From NCBI RefSeq assembly GCF_004345665.1, contig NZ_SLWR01000018.1, forward strand, positions 1-64,000: a stretch of 64,000 bases of DNA, in the 5' to 3' direction. This document shows positions 50,476 to 58,950 of the stretch, piece after piece. The position numbers and the translations under genes are program-made. The notes beneath the pieces are model-generated. The model saw only the letters and a list, made by a program, of their open reading frames with translations. It made no database searches and was not told where the DNA came from. Positions within the stretch are counted from its first letter, which is position 1. Each line of letters opens with the position of its first letter. This DNA is from Kribbella antiqua. Its GTDB lineage: Bacteria > Actinomycetota > Actinomycetes > Propionibacteriales > Kribbellaceae.

Positions 50476-51294
50476 ATGGCGAACTACACCGCCGCTGACG
50501 TGAAGAAGCTCCGCGACGCCACCGGCGCGGGCATGATGGACGCCAAGAAGGCGCTCGAGGCGACCGACGGCGACTTCGAGAAGGCGATCGAGGAGCTGCG
50601 CATCAAGGGCGCGGCCAAGGCCGCCAAGCGCGGCGCCGAGCGCTCCGCCACCAACGGCCTGGTGGCCGCGGCGGAGAACGCGCTGGTCCAGCTCAACTGC
50701 GAGACCGACTTCGTCGCCAAGAACGAGCAGTTCCAGCAGCTGGCCGCCGACATCGTCGCGCACGCCGCCGCCAGCAAGGTCGGCGACATCGAGGGCCTGC
50801 TGGGCGAGAAGCTGGCCGACGGCAAGAGCGTCGCCGAGAACATCGAGGCGCTCGCCTCGGTCATCGGCGAGAAGCTCGAGCTCGGCAAGGTGGCCGTGTT
50901 CGACGGCCAGGTGACGGCGTACATGCACAAGCGCGCCGCGGACCTGCCGGCCCAGGTCGGCGTGCTCGTCGAGTTCGAGGGCGACAACGTCGACGCCGCC
51001 CGTGGCGCCGCCATGCAGGCCGCCGCGATGCGCCCGCTCTACACCACCCGCGACGAGGTCCCGGCCGAGACGGTCGAGAACGAGAAGCGGATCGCCGAGG
51101 CGACCGCCCGCGAGGAGGGCAAGCCGGAGCAGGCCCTGCCGAAGATCGTCGAGGGCCGGGTGAACGGCTTCTTCAAGGAGGTCGTGCTGCTCGAGCAGCC
51201 GTCGGTCCAGGAGAGCAAGAAGACCGTGAAGGCCGTGCTGGACGAGGCCGGCGTGACCGTGAAGCGGTTCGCCCGCTTCGAGGTCGGCGCCTGA
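50476..51294 (+). CDS. tsf: Elongation factor Ts
   Basis: 272-residue nucleotide-exchange factor for EF-Tu. The N-terminal UBA-like domain has DVKKLRDATGAGMMDAKKAL. The core contains LNCETDFVAKNEQFQ, whose TDFV segment contacts EF-Tu, and VLVEFEGDN. It lies 149 bases after rpsB and 43 bases before pyrH. The length is usual. Confidence 0.96.
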   Translation: MANYTAADVKKLRDATGAGMMDAKKALEATDGDFEKAIEELRIKGAAKAAKRGAERSATNGLVAAAENALVQLNCETDFVAKNEQFQQLAADIVAHAAASKVGDIEGLLGEKLADGKSVAENIEALASVIGEKLELGKVAVFDGQVTAYMHKRAADLPAQVGVLVEFEGDNVDAARGAAMQAAAMRPLYTTRDEVPAETVENEKRIAEATAREEGKPEQALPKIVEGRVNGFFKEVVLLEQPSVQESKKTVKAVLDEAGVTVKRFARFEVGA

Positions 51295-51337
51295 GCCGCT
51301 GAAGGACCAGCAAGCAACGATCGAGGAGGCCGGAGTC

Positions 51338-52090
51338 GTGACGGAAACCCTGGGTACCGAGACGAGTCCGGCCTTTTCGCCGGCCTATCACCGGGTGCTG
51401 CTGAAGCTGTCGGGTGAGGTGTTCGGCGGCGGCAAGCTCGGCGTCGACCCCGACGTGGTGAACTCGATCGCCAAGCAGATCGCCGAGGTGGCCCGGGCCG
51501 GTGTCCAGGTCGCCGTGGTCGTCGGCGGCGGCAACTTCTTCCGCGGCGCCGAGCTGCAGCAGCGCGGGATGGAACGCAACCGCGCCGACTACATGGGCAT
51601 GCTCGGCACCGTGATGAACTGCCTGGCACTGCAGGACTTCCTGGAGAAGCTCGGCATCGAGACGCGGGTGCAGACCGCGATCACGATGGGCCAGGTGGCC
51701 GAGCCCTACATCCCGCGCAAGGCCGAGCGGCACCTGGAGAAGGGCCGCGTGGTCATCTTCGGCGCCGGTTCCGGGATGCCGTACTTCTCCACCGACACCG
51801 TCGCCGCCCAGCGCGCGCTGGAGATCGGCGCGGAGGCGCTGCTGATGGGCAAGCAGGGCGTGGACGGGGTCTACGACTCCGACCCGAAGAAGAACCCGGA
51901 CGCGGTCAAGTTCGACCAGCTCTCGTACGACGACTTCCTCGCCCGCGGCCTGCGGGTCGCCGACGCCACCGCGATCAGCCTGGCCCGGGACAACGCGCTG
52001 CCGATCGTCATCTTCGGCCTGGAGGAGGGCAACATCGCCCGGGTCGTGCACGGCGAGAAGATCGGTACGGTCGTTTCCCCAGGTCAGTAG
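51338..52090 (+). CDS. pyrH: UMP kinase
   Basis: 250-residue hexameric uridylate kinase of the amino-acid-kinase fold, making UDP from UMP. LLKLSGEVFGGG near residue 20 and VVVGGGNFFRGAEL near 66 bind phosphates, and AITMGQVAEPY and GTGSG-like GAGSGMPYFSTDTVAA near 145 are conserved. The GTG start is followed by a short variable leader. Canonical position between tsf and frr. Confidence 0.95.
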   Translation: MTETLGTETSPAFSPAYHRVLLKLSGEVFGGGKLGVDPDVVNSIAKQIAEVARAGVQVAVVVGGGNFFRGAELQQRGMERNRADYMGMLGTVMNCLALQDFLEKLGIETRVQTAITMGQVAEPYIPRKAERHLEKGRVVIFGAGSGMPYFSTDTVAAQRALEIGAEALLMGKQGVDGVYDSDPKKNPDAVKFDQLSYDDFLARGLRVADATAISLARDNALPIVIFGLEEGNIARVVHGEKIGTVVSPGQ

Positions 52091-52222
52091 CCCCTGGTAC
52101 GGCGTACCCGCCTGTACTACTAGGATCATTCGACACGGGTTGATGTCCGTTATCTGGTAGACCTGCGTTCGTAGGGTTGGAGTGGCCGCGCTCAGGGCGG
52201 CCCTGAGGAAGCGAGGAATGTC

Positions 52223-52780
52223 GTGATCGACGAAGCTCTCCGCGAAGCCGAGCAGAAGATGGCGAAGGCCGTGGAGGTCGCGAAGGACGACTTCGCCGCG
52301 ATCCGCACCGGCCGGGCGCACCCGCAGATGTTCGCCAGCATCCTGGCCGACTACTACGGCACGCCGACGCCGCTGCAGCAGCTGGCCGGCTTCCAGGTGC
52401 CGGAACCGCGCACGGTGCTGATCTCGCCGTACGACAAGGGCGCGATGAACGCCATCGAGAAGGCGATCCGCGACTCCGACCTGGGCGTGAACCCGGGCAA
52501 CGACGGCGCCGTGATCCGGGTGGTCATGCCGCAGCTGACCGAGGAGCGGCGCAAGGAGTACATCAAGGTCGCCAAGACCAAGGCCGAGGAGGCCAAGGTC
52601 TCGGTGCGCAACATCCGCCGGCACGCCATGGACCAGGTGCACAAGACCGTCAAGGACGGCGACGCGGGTGAGGACGAGGGCAAGAGTGCTGAGAAGCGGC
52701 TCGACGGGTTGACGAAGAAGTACGTCGACTCGATCGACGAGCTGCTCAAGCACAAGGAAGCCGAACTGCTCGAGGTGTGA
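52223..52780 (+). CDS. frr: Ribosome recycling factor
   Basis: 185-residue RRF, which with EF-G splits post-termination ribosomes. FAAIRTGRAHPQMFASI near residue 24, YYGTPTPLQQLA near 44 and the C-terminal KKYVDSIDELLKHKEAELLEV match the family over the full length. It starts with GTG after GAGGAA. The stop overlaps the cdsA start (TGATG). The 132 bases before it may carry a promoter near TAGGAT (52122-52127), which is weak. Confidence 0.95.
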   Translation: MIDEALREAEQKMAKAVEVAKDDFAAIRTGRAHPQMFASILADYYGTPTPLQQLAGFQVPEPRTVLISPYDKGAMNAIEKAIRDSDLGVNPGNDGAVIRVVMPQLTEERRKEYIKVAKTKAEEAKVSVRNIRRHAMDQVHKTVKDGDAGEDEGKSAEKRLDGLTKKYVDSIDELLKHKEAELLEV

Positions 52781-53625
52781 TGGGCGTCGACAGTACGCCT
52801 GCGCCGAGTCCCAGCCCGAGCCGCGCCGGGCGGAACTTGCCCGCGGCGATCGCGGTCGGTGTCGGCCTCGGCGCGCTGATCCTCGGATCGCTGTTCTGGC
52901 AGAAGGTCCTGTTCACCGTCCTGGTGCTGGCCGTCGTGCTGGTGGCCGTCGACGAGATGATCAAGGCGCTGCGCACCGGCGGCGCGGTCATCCCGCGGAT
53001 CCCGCTGTTCGCCGGTACGACGGCGATGCTGGCGGCGGCGTACTTCGGTGGGCCGATGGCATTGCTGGTCGCGCTGGCGATCACGGTGCTGGCGACGATC
53101 TTCTGGCGGATGCCAGGTGGTTCGGTCGGGTTCGTCCGCGACGCCAGCGCCGGAGTGTTCCTGATCGGCTATGTCCCGCTGCTGGCCGGGTTCGCGATCC
53201 TGCTGGTCCAGCCGGAGGCGGACGGCCCGGAGCGGGTGGTGACGTTCTTCCTGGTCGTCGTCGCCAGCGACGTCGGCGGCTATGCGGCCGGTGTCCTGTT
53301 CGGGAAGCATCCGATGGCTCCGACGATCAGCCCGAAGAAGTCCTGGGAGGGCTTCACCGGCTCGACTCTGGCCTGCATCGGCGCGGGTATCGCCGGCGTC
53401 GTTTGGCTGCTGGACGGGCACTGGTGGGTCGGTGTCATCATCGGCGCGGTCGCCGTCTGCACCGCGACAGTGGGCGATCTCGGCGAGTCGATGATCAAGC
53501 GTGACCTCGGCATCAAGGACATGTCGAACCTGCTGCCCGGTCACGGCGGTGTGATGGACCGCCTGGATTCGCTGCTGGCAACGGCGCCCGCGGTGTGGCT
53601 ACTGCTCCATCTACTCGTCAAGTGA
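52780..53625 (+). CDS. cdsA: Phosphatidate cytidylyltransferase
   Basis: 281-residue membrane enzyme that makes CDP-diacylglycerol for phospholipid synthesis. About eight membrane helices are visible. The C-terminal signature SMIKRDLGIKDMSNLLPGHG, then GVMDRLDS, is the CTP-transferase motif. The ATG at 52780 overlaps the frr stop; a GTG one codon earlier is less likely. The order pyrH-frr-cdsA is standard. Confidence 0.94.
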   Translation: MGVDSTPAPSPSPSRAGRNLPAAIAVGVGLGALILGSLFWQKVLFTVLVLAVVLVAVDEMIKALRTGGAVIPRIPLFAGTTAMLAAAYFGGPMALLVALAITVLATIFWRMPGGSVGFVRDASAGVFLIGYVPLLAGFAILLVQPEADGPERVVTFFLVVVASDVGGYAAGVLFGKHPMAPTISPKKSWEGFTGSTLACIGAGIAGVVWLLDGHWWVGVIIGAVAVCTATVGDLGESMIKRDLGIKDMSNLLPGHGGVMDRLDSLLATAPAVWLLLHLLVK

Positions 53626-53632
53626 GGACCGC

Positions 53633-54220
53633 ATGACTATCGCCCCCGACGGCCGCACGCTGAGCAACGACGTCGTACGCCTCGACCGGCTCGAAGCCCG
53701 CGACATCGAACCCCTGTACGACGCGATCGCCAGCGAGCAGGTGTATGCCAGCGGCTTCGGCGGCGGCGTCGCCGGACTGCCTGCGAGTGCGGACGAAATG
53801 GCCGAGCAGTGGATCGAGTCGTCTGCGCAGCGGGTCGCTTACGTGGTGCGGCTGGTTGCCGACGGCACTGTTGTCGGTACGACGAGTCTCGGCGACGTCG
53901 ACCTCACCAACGAATCGGTCCACCTCGGCTGGACCGGGTACGCGCCGTCGGTGTGGGGGACCGCGGTGAACCCGGCCTGCAAGCTCCTACTGCTGCGTCA
54001 CGCCTTCGAGGACTGCGGCTTCGGCCGAGTCAAGATCCAGACCGGTACGGCGAACACCCGGTCGCAGGCCGCGATCGCCAAACTCGGCGCGACCCGTGAG
54101 GGCGTCCTGCGCCGGCACAAGAAGCTGGCGGACGGCTCCTTCCGCGACACAGTCGTCTTCTCGATCCTGGCCGACGAGTGGCCAGAGGTCCGCAAGCGGC
54201 TGGAAGACCGGATCAGCTGA
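53633..54220 (+). CDS. GNAT-family N-acetyltransferase
   Basis: 195-residue acetyltransferase, similar in layout to ribosomal-protein-Ala acetyltransferase-like (RimJ/RimL type) enzymes. LDRLEARDIEPLYDAIASE opens it, and ESVHLGWTGYAPSVWGTAVN and NTRSQAAIAKLGATREGVLR are RimL-like motifs. The substrate is unknown. The ATG lies seven bases after cdsA, so it is probably in the same transcript. Its end overlaps the facing pseudogene by eight bases. Confidence 0.85.
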   Translation: MTIAPDGRTLSNDVVRLDRLEARDIEPLYDAIASEQVYASGFGGGVAGLPASADEMAEQWIESSAQRVAYVVRLVADGTVVGTTSLGDVDLTNESVHLGWTGYAPSVWGTAVNPACKLLLLRHAFEDCGFGRVKIQTGTANTRSQAAIAKLGATREGVLRRHKKLADGSFRDTVVFSILADEWPEVRKRLEDRIS

Positions 54221-55168
54221 GCTCCGCCAAGAACGCGTACGACTTCAGCAGGTCTGCTCGGTCATAGGTGTTGGTCGTGATCAGCACTTCGTCAGCCGCC
54301 GTACGACGTACCAGACCGCCCAGAGCGGCATCCACCTCGGCTGGAGTGCCGTAGATCTGCCCGCGCAGCGACTGCTCGAAGAACTCTCGCTCCTCGAGCT
54401 CATGTCCCGCTCCTGCACCGGCTCCAGTGGCGGGAAGACCCCACGCGTGCGTGAGTAGGCACTCGACCACGCCTCAGGCAGCAGGATCTGTCTGGCCTCT
54501 TCCGTCGTTGCCGCAACTGCCACAGTCACCGCGAGTACGACGTACGGCTGCGGAGCCCAGGTGGATGGCTTAAAGGCTGCCCGGTAGCGGTCCACAAGCA
54601 GCTCTGCCCCAGGTCGCCCCGCAATGACCAGCGGGAGCCCTAGTGATGCGGCAAGGAGCGCGCCTTCGCCGATGGCCAGGATGAAGGGCGGGACGCGCAG
54701 CCCTTCGCCCGGGCGAGCGTGGACCTGGTTCTGCTGTGTGCCTTCGAAGTACCCGAGGAGTTCTTGGACCTGCGCGGCGAAGTCGTCAGCCGAATCGACG
54801 CCCAGCGCGCGGCGGACGCCGTTGGTGAAGCCAACTGAGCGACCGAGGCCCATGTCGATCCGGCCGGGGTAGAGCGACTCGAGCACGCCGAACTGCTCTG
54901 CAACCACCAGGGGCTGGTGGTTCGGCAGCATCACGCCGCCTGTGCCGACGCGGATCCGGCTGGTGTTGGCAGCAACCGCTGCCGCGAGCACTGTCGGCGC
55001 TGAGCCGACCACTCCAGGGACGCTGTGGTGCTCAGACACCCAGAAGCGCTTGTAGCCGAGCTCCTCCACCTGCCGCGCGAGCTCGAGAGTCCCACGCAGT
55101 GTCTCGGCTTCCGACTCGCCGACCCGAGTGCGGGACCGATCCAGCACCGATAGCGGAACACCAAGCAC
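54213..55168 (-). pseudogene. Luciferase-like (LLM class) monooxygenase with a frameshift
   Basis: Luciferase-like flavin oxidoreductase split by a frameshift. The N-terminal part, in one frame from 55168, has LSVLDRSRTR, ELGYKRFWVSEHHS, VGTGGVMLPNHQPLVVAEQF and LGLPLVIAGRP. After EAWSSAYSRTRGVFPPLEPV the sequence makes sense only in another frame, ending LRGQIYGTPAEVDAAL and ADEVLITTNTYDRADLLKSY. Near 54400-54406, restoring one base (GACAT to GACCAT) joins the frames. It could be a real mutation or a sequencing error. A GTG at 55168 is taken as the start. It lies just downstream of the marR-like gene. Confidence 0.8.
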
Positions 55169-55196
55169 GTGTGGTCCAACTGCTCAAAGCGAGCGG

Positions 55197-55598
55197 TCAT
55201 TCCCCGAGCAGAAGCCGCAAGTCCTCCCGGAACCGGTCGCGGTCGGGCAAGGGAGCCAGGAACTCGCGTTCCACCTCCAGCCGGACCTGCTCTGCGTCGG
55301 CGAAGACGTCCTCGCCAGTGTTCGTCAGTACGACGACATTGCGACGCCTGTCCTCCGGACTGCGCCGACGCTCGACCAGTCCGCGTTCCTCCAAGCTGTC
55401 GAGCAGATCACCGATCGATGTCCGGTCGACGCGAAGCCGCCCCGCGACCTCGAGCTGCGACAGCGGCTCCCCGGAAGCCACTGCGGCCAGTACGGCGAGA
55501 TCGCGGCCGTTGATACCGAATGGCTGCAATGCCTTTGCCTGTTCCTCGGTCAGTCGCGCCTGGACGTGTTTGAGCAGATACCCCAGCCGGTCGGACAT
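55197..55598 (-). CDS. MarR-family transcriptional regulator
   Basis: 133-residue winged-helix regulator. SQLEVAGRLRVDRTSIGDLL (about residues 52-71) is the recognition region, and LEERGLVERRRSPEDRRRN is the wing with the family DxRxxxV-like pattern. It overlaps an ATG that would open the next gene in the wrong frame. It probably controls itself and the downstream luciferase-like gene. The F420-type oxidoreductase gene diverges from it across 61 bases. Confidence 0.87.
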   Translation of the reverse strand: MSDRLGYLLKHVQARLTEEQAKALQPFGINGRDLAVLAAVASGEPLSQLEVAGRLRVDRTSIGDLLDSLEERGLVERRRSPEDRRRNVVVLTNTGEDVFADAEQVRLEVEREFLAPLPDRDRFREDLRLLLGE

Positions 55599-55659
55599 GG
55601 ATCGAATCTACCGCCAAGCTGATCGTCAGGAGTGCTGATCATCAGATACGCTGACGATT

Positions 55660-56571
55660 ATGGAACTGACCTTCGGACTCAAGACCACCCCGATGCACCT
55701 CGACTACGCCGACATTCAGCGCGTCTGGCTGGAGGCGGACGAGCTGCCCGAGTTCCGCGACGCCTGGCTGTGGGACCACTTCCTCCCGCTCGCCGGACCG
55801 AAGGACGGCCAGATCCTCGAGGGCTGGACGCTGCTCGCGGCACTCGCGGCCCAGACCCGGCGGCTCCGCTTCGGTCTCCTGGTGACCAGCAACCGGATCC
55901 GCCCGCCGGCGGTCCTCGGCAAGATCGCCAGTACGCTCGACGTGATCTCCGGCGGCCGCCTGGTCATGGGCCTCGGGGCCGGCGGTACTCATCAACCCGG
56001 TGACAACCCGGCCGTCGCCGAATACGCGGCGTACGGGCTGGACCTGGTCCCGCCGGGGGAAGGCGTCGAGCGGCTGCGCGAGACCATCGCGATCCTGCGC
56101 GGGATGTGGACGCAGGACGTCTTCGACTTCCACGGCCGCTACTACACCCTCGAGCAGAACCGGAACGAGCCGAAGCCGATCCAGCGCCCCGGCCCGCCGC
56201 TGCTGATCGGCGGTTTCGGCGACCGGATGCTGCGCCTGATCGCCGAACACGCCGACATCTGGAACGTGCCCGGCCCGCCGCACAACGACTTCGGCTTCCT
56301 CGCCGAACGCTCCCGCCGCCTCGACGCGGAATGCGCCCGCATCGACCGCGACCCGCACGACCTGACCCGCTCGCTGCAGTTGATCGTCCAGTACGACGAC
56401 CCAGCCGCCAGCCGATCCGTCGTACGCCGCTCGATCGATCTGGGGTTCAACCACATCGTCCTGGCGCTGCCACGTCCGTACCCCGACCACCCCGCCCGCT
56501 GGCTCCGCGACGAGATCGTCAAACCGGTCCTCGAAGTGAACCCCAGCACGTCCGGGCACGTGAATTTGTGA
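55660..56571 (+). CDS. LLM-class F420-dependent oxidoreductase
   Basis: 303-residue TIM-barrel oxidoreductase of the luciferase-like superfamily. The early AWLWDHFLPLAG, then RRLRFGLLVTSNRIRPPAVL, DVISGGRLVMGLGAGG and GPPLLIGGFGDRMLRLIAEH near residue 180 match coenzyme-F420-dependent members, common in actinobacteria. The substrate is unknown. No strong ribosome site precedes the ATG. It diverges from the marR-like gene, which may regulate it. Confidence 0.82.
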   Translation: MELTFGLKTTPMHLDYADIQRVWLEADELPEFRDAWLWDHFLPLAGPKDGQILEGWTLLAALAAQTRRLRFGLLVTSNRIRPPAVLGKIASTLDVISGGRLVMGLGAGGTHQPGDNPAVAEYAAYGLDLVPPGEGVERLRETIAILRGMWTQDVFDFHGRYYTLEQNRNEPKPIQRPGPPLLIGGFGDRMLRLIAEHADIWNVPGPPHNDFGFLAERSRRLDAECARIDRDPHDLTRSLQLIVQYDDPAASRSVVRRSIDLGFNHIVLALPRPYPDHPARWLRDEIVKPVLEVNPSTSGHVNL

Positions 56572-56604
56572 AGCGTCGGGGCTCCAGGCGACAATGGGCA
56601 GGCT

Positions 56605-57723
56605 ATGACTACCTCCCTCCCGCTTGTTTTCGATGAGCCGCGCCGTGCCAAGAAGCCGCCGCGGCATTTGGCCGATCTCACTGGGGAGGAGCGCCGGACG
56701 GCGATCGCGGCGCTGGGTGAGCCCGCGTTCCGGGCCAAGCAGCTGTCGAATCACTACTTCTCCCGGCTGGTGTCCGACCCGGCCGAGATGACCGATCTGC
56801 CGGCCGCCACCCGCGACAAGCTGGTAGCGGAGCTGATGCCGCCGCTGCTGACGCGCGTACGCGACCTGGAGTGCGACAACGGCCAGACCCGCAAGACGCT
56901 GTGGAAGCTGCTTGACGGCTCGCTGGTCGAGTCGGTCCTGATGCGGTATCCGGACCGCGTCACCATGTGTGTGTCGTCCCAGGCGGGCTGCGGGATGGCG
57001 TGCCCGTTCTGCGCGACCGGTCAGGCCGGGCTGACCCGCAATATGAGTACGGCGGAGATCGTCGAGCAGGTCGTCGACGGTGCGCGTGCGTTGTCGCGCG
57101 GTGAGATCGCGGGCGGTCCCGGCCGGGTCAGCAACATCGTCTTCATGGGCATGGGCGAGCCGATGGCCAACTACAAGGCCGTGATCGGCGCGGTCCGGCG
57201 GTTCACCGACCCGTCGCCGGAGGGGCTTGGGATCTCGGCCCGTGGAGTGACCGTGTCGACGGTCGGCCTGGTGCCGCGGATCAACCAGCTGGCGACCGAG
57301 GGCATCCCGGTCACGCTCGCGCTGTCGCTGCACGCGCCGGACGACGAGCTGCGCGACGAGCTGGTCCCGATCAACAACCGCTGGAAGGTCGACGAGGTGC
57401 TCGACGCGGCCTGGGCGTACGCGCGCCAGACCAAGCGCCGGGTGTCGATCGAGTACGCGATGATCCGCGACATCAACGACCACGCCTGGCGCGCGGACCT
57501 GCTGGCGGAGAAGCTCGCGGCCCGCGGCGACTGGAGCTGGGTGCACGTCAACCTGATCCCGCTGAACCCGACCCCCGGCTCCAAGTGGACCGCGTCGGAC
57601 CCAGCCGACGAGCGTGAGTTCGTACGGCGGTTGCAGGCCGGCGGCATCCCCACCACGGTCCGCGACACCCGCGGCCAGGAAATCGACGGCGCCTGCGGCC
57701 AGCTCGCCGCCGCGAACCGGTGA
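56605..57723 (+). CDS. rlmN: Dual-specificity rRNA/tRNA adenine-C2 methyltransferase RlmN
   Basis: 372-residue radical-SAM enzyme that methylates C2 of A2503 in 23S rRNA and A37 in some tRNAs. The iron-sulfur motif CGMACPFCATGQ lies near residue 131. VFMGMGEPMANY and a C-terminal VNLIPLNPTPGSKW with a late catalytic-region cysteine (GACGQLA) follow. The N-terminal domain has the FRAKQLSNHYFS segment. The stop overlaps the next gene (GTGA). Its linkage to frr-cdsA is usual. Confidence 0.94.
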   Translation: MTTSLPLVFDEPRRAKKPPRHLADLTGEERRTAIAALGEPAFRAKQLSNHYFSRLVSDPAEMTDLPAATRDKLVAELMPPLLTRVRDLECDNGQTRKTLWKLLDGSLVESVLMRYPDRVTMCVSSQAGCGMACPFCATGQAGLTRNMSTAEIVEQVVDGARALSRGEIAGGPGRVSNIVFMGMGEPMANYKAVIGAVRRFTDPSPEGLGISARGVTVSTVGLVPRINQLATEGIPVTLALSLHAPDDELRDELVPINNRWKVDEVLDAAWAYARQTKRRVSIEYAMIRDINDHAWRADLLAEKLAARGDWSWVHVNLIPLNPTPGSKWTASDPADEREFVRRLQAGGIPTTVRDTRGQEIDGACGQLAAANR

Positions 57724-58208
57724 TCCGGCCGGAGTTCACCGTCCGCCGTACCGGTGACAGGTATGAATGTGCGGATGTCGACGAGTTCGTCGACCGCATC
57801 ATCGCCACGGTGAGCCGGCTGGCCACGCGGCCGGTGACCGTGGCTGAGCTCCGCGGGGTGGAGTTCCGGACGCCGCTGTTCAGCGCCGGCTACCCGGTGC
57901 ACGAGGTGGACGAATTCCTCGCCGAAGCCGAGCAGTGGATGCCCGACCGCGCGTCCGCAGCCTCGAGGCAGCGGCGGGAAGCGCCGACGTTCAGCACGGT
58001 CCGGATGCGGGGCTACGACCCGCGCGAGGTCGACGAGTTCGTCGGCCGGGTGATGGCGACCGTCAACGGCGAGCCGGTCGAGCGTCCGGTGACGCCTCGC
58101 GACGTCCGCCGGGTGCAGTTCAATCCGGTCCGGCTGCACGAGGGCTACGACATCGTCGAGGTGGACCAGTTCCTGGACGAGGCCGAGGACTGGCTCCGCC
58201 GCGGCTGA
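57720..58208 (+). CDS. Protein with tandem DivIVA-type motifs
   Basis: 162-residue protein built of short DivIVA-domain motifs. Four copies of a GY-x-x-x-EVDEFL-like motif are visible: CADVDEFVDRIIATV (about 17-31), GYPVHEVDEFLAEAEQWM (about 59-76), GYDPREVDEFVGRVMATV (about 98-115) and GYDIVEVDQFLDEAEDWL (about 142-159). Units 1-2 and 3-4 correspond, so an internal duplication of roughly 80 residues is likely. There is no long coiled coil as in true DivIVA/Wag31. It is translation-coupled to rlmN (GTGA). Its role, perhaps in polar or membrane localisation, is inferred. Confidence 0.8.
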   Translation: MIRPEFTVRRTGDRYECADVDEFVDRIIATVSRLATRPVTVAELRGVEFRTPLFSAGYPVHEVDEFLAEAEQWMPDRASAASRQRREAPTFSTVRMRGYDPREVDEFVGRVMATVNGEPVERPVTPRDVRRVQFNPVRLHEGYDIVEVDQFLDEAEDWLRRG

Positions 58209-58211
58209 CCG

Positions 58212-58916
58212 TCAGGCCAGGCCGGCGAGGATCTTCGTGAGCTCGGCCGGCCGGGAGAACATCGGCCAGTGGCCGGTGTTCAGCTCGACCAGGCTCCACT
58301 GCGGGGACTCGAGCTGCTTGCGGACGACCGGCATGGGTTCGGCGCCGTCCATCAGGCACTTGATGTAGGTGGTGGGTAGGTCTGCGATCGGGCGGACCAG
58401 CTGGGCCGGCTCGGAGATCGCGCGGCCGGGGTGCGGCGTACTGCGGGCGACGATCAAGGCGATCGCGTCGTCGCTCAGGTCCTGATCGGCGTAGTCCTCG
58501 GCGGTGAGTGGTGGCCAGAGGCCGCCTGACTCGGCCAGCTGGCCTTCGACCCAGGCGCGGCCTTCGTCGGACCAGCCGTCGATGAACGACTGCCCGTCTG
58601 TGGGGATGTTCGAATCGACGTACACGACCCGACGTAGCCGGTCGCCGATCCGCGCGGCAGCCTGGCCTGCTGGGATCCCGGAGTAGCTGTGGCCGGCGAC
58701 GACGACGTCGTACAGGTCGTTGGTCTCGATGACGGAGACGATGTCGTCGACATGCTGCGCCTGGCTGACCTGAGCGGCGTCCGGGCCGTGCCGCTCGGCG
58801 ACACCGGACAGCGTCACCGGATACACCTCATGCCCCTCGGCCCGCAGCAGCGCGGCCACCTCATCCCACGCCCAGCCACCAAGCCACGCCCCCGGCACCA
58901 ACACGAAGTTCGTCAT
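58212..58916 (-). CDS. Alpha/beta-hydrolase fold protein
   Basis: 234-residue hydrolase. The oxyanion segment LVPGAWLGGWAWDEV opens it. The nucleophile elbow GHSYSG carries Ser, a central acid may be in LMDGAEPMPV, and the late histidine is in NTGHWPMFSRP. This matches esterase/methylesterase-like alpha/beta hydrolases. The substrate is unknown. The ATG at 58916 is chosen because it directly precedes TNFVLVPG. It converges on the DivIVA-motif gene with three bases between. Confidence 0.84.
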   Translation of the reverse strand: MTNFVLVPGAWLGGWAWDEVAALLRAEGHEVYPVTLSGVAERHGPDAAQVSQAQHVDDIVSVIETNDLYDVVVAGHSYSGIPAGQAAARIGDRLRRVVYVDSNIPTDGQSFIDGWSDEGRAWVEGQLAESGGLWPPLTAEDYADQDLSDDAIALIVARSTPHPGRAISEPAQLVRPIADLPTTYIKCLMDGAEPMPVVRKQLESPQWSLVELNTGHWPMFSRPAELTKILAGLA

Positions 58917-58950
58917 GCCGGGGACCGTAGACCACGCCACCGACAAAACG

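Noticed and set aside
54931..55200. An ATG start overlapping the marR-like stop for the luciferase-like gene
   Set aside because: The frame from this ATG does not match the monooxygenase family; the family sequence begins in another frame at the GTG near 55168.
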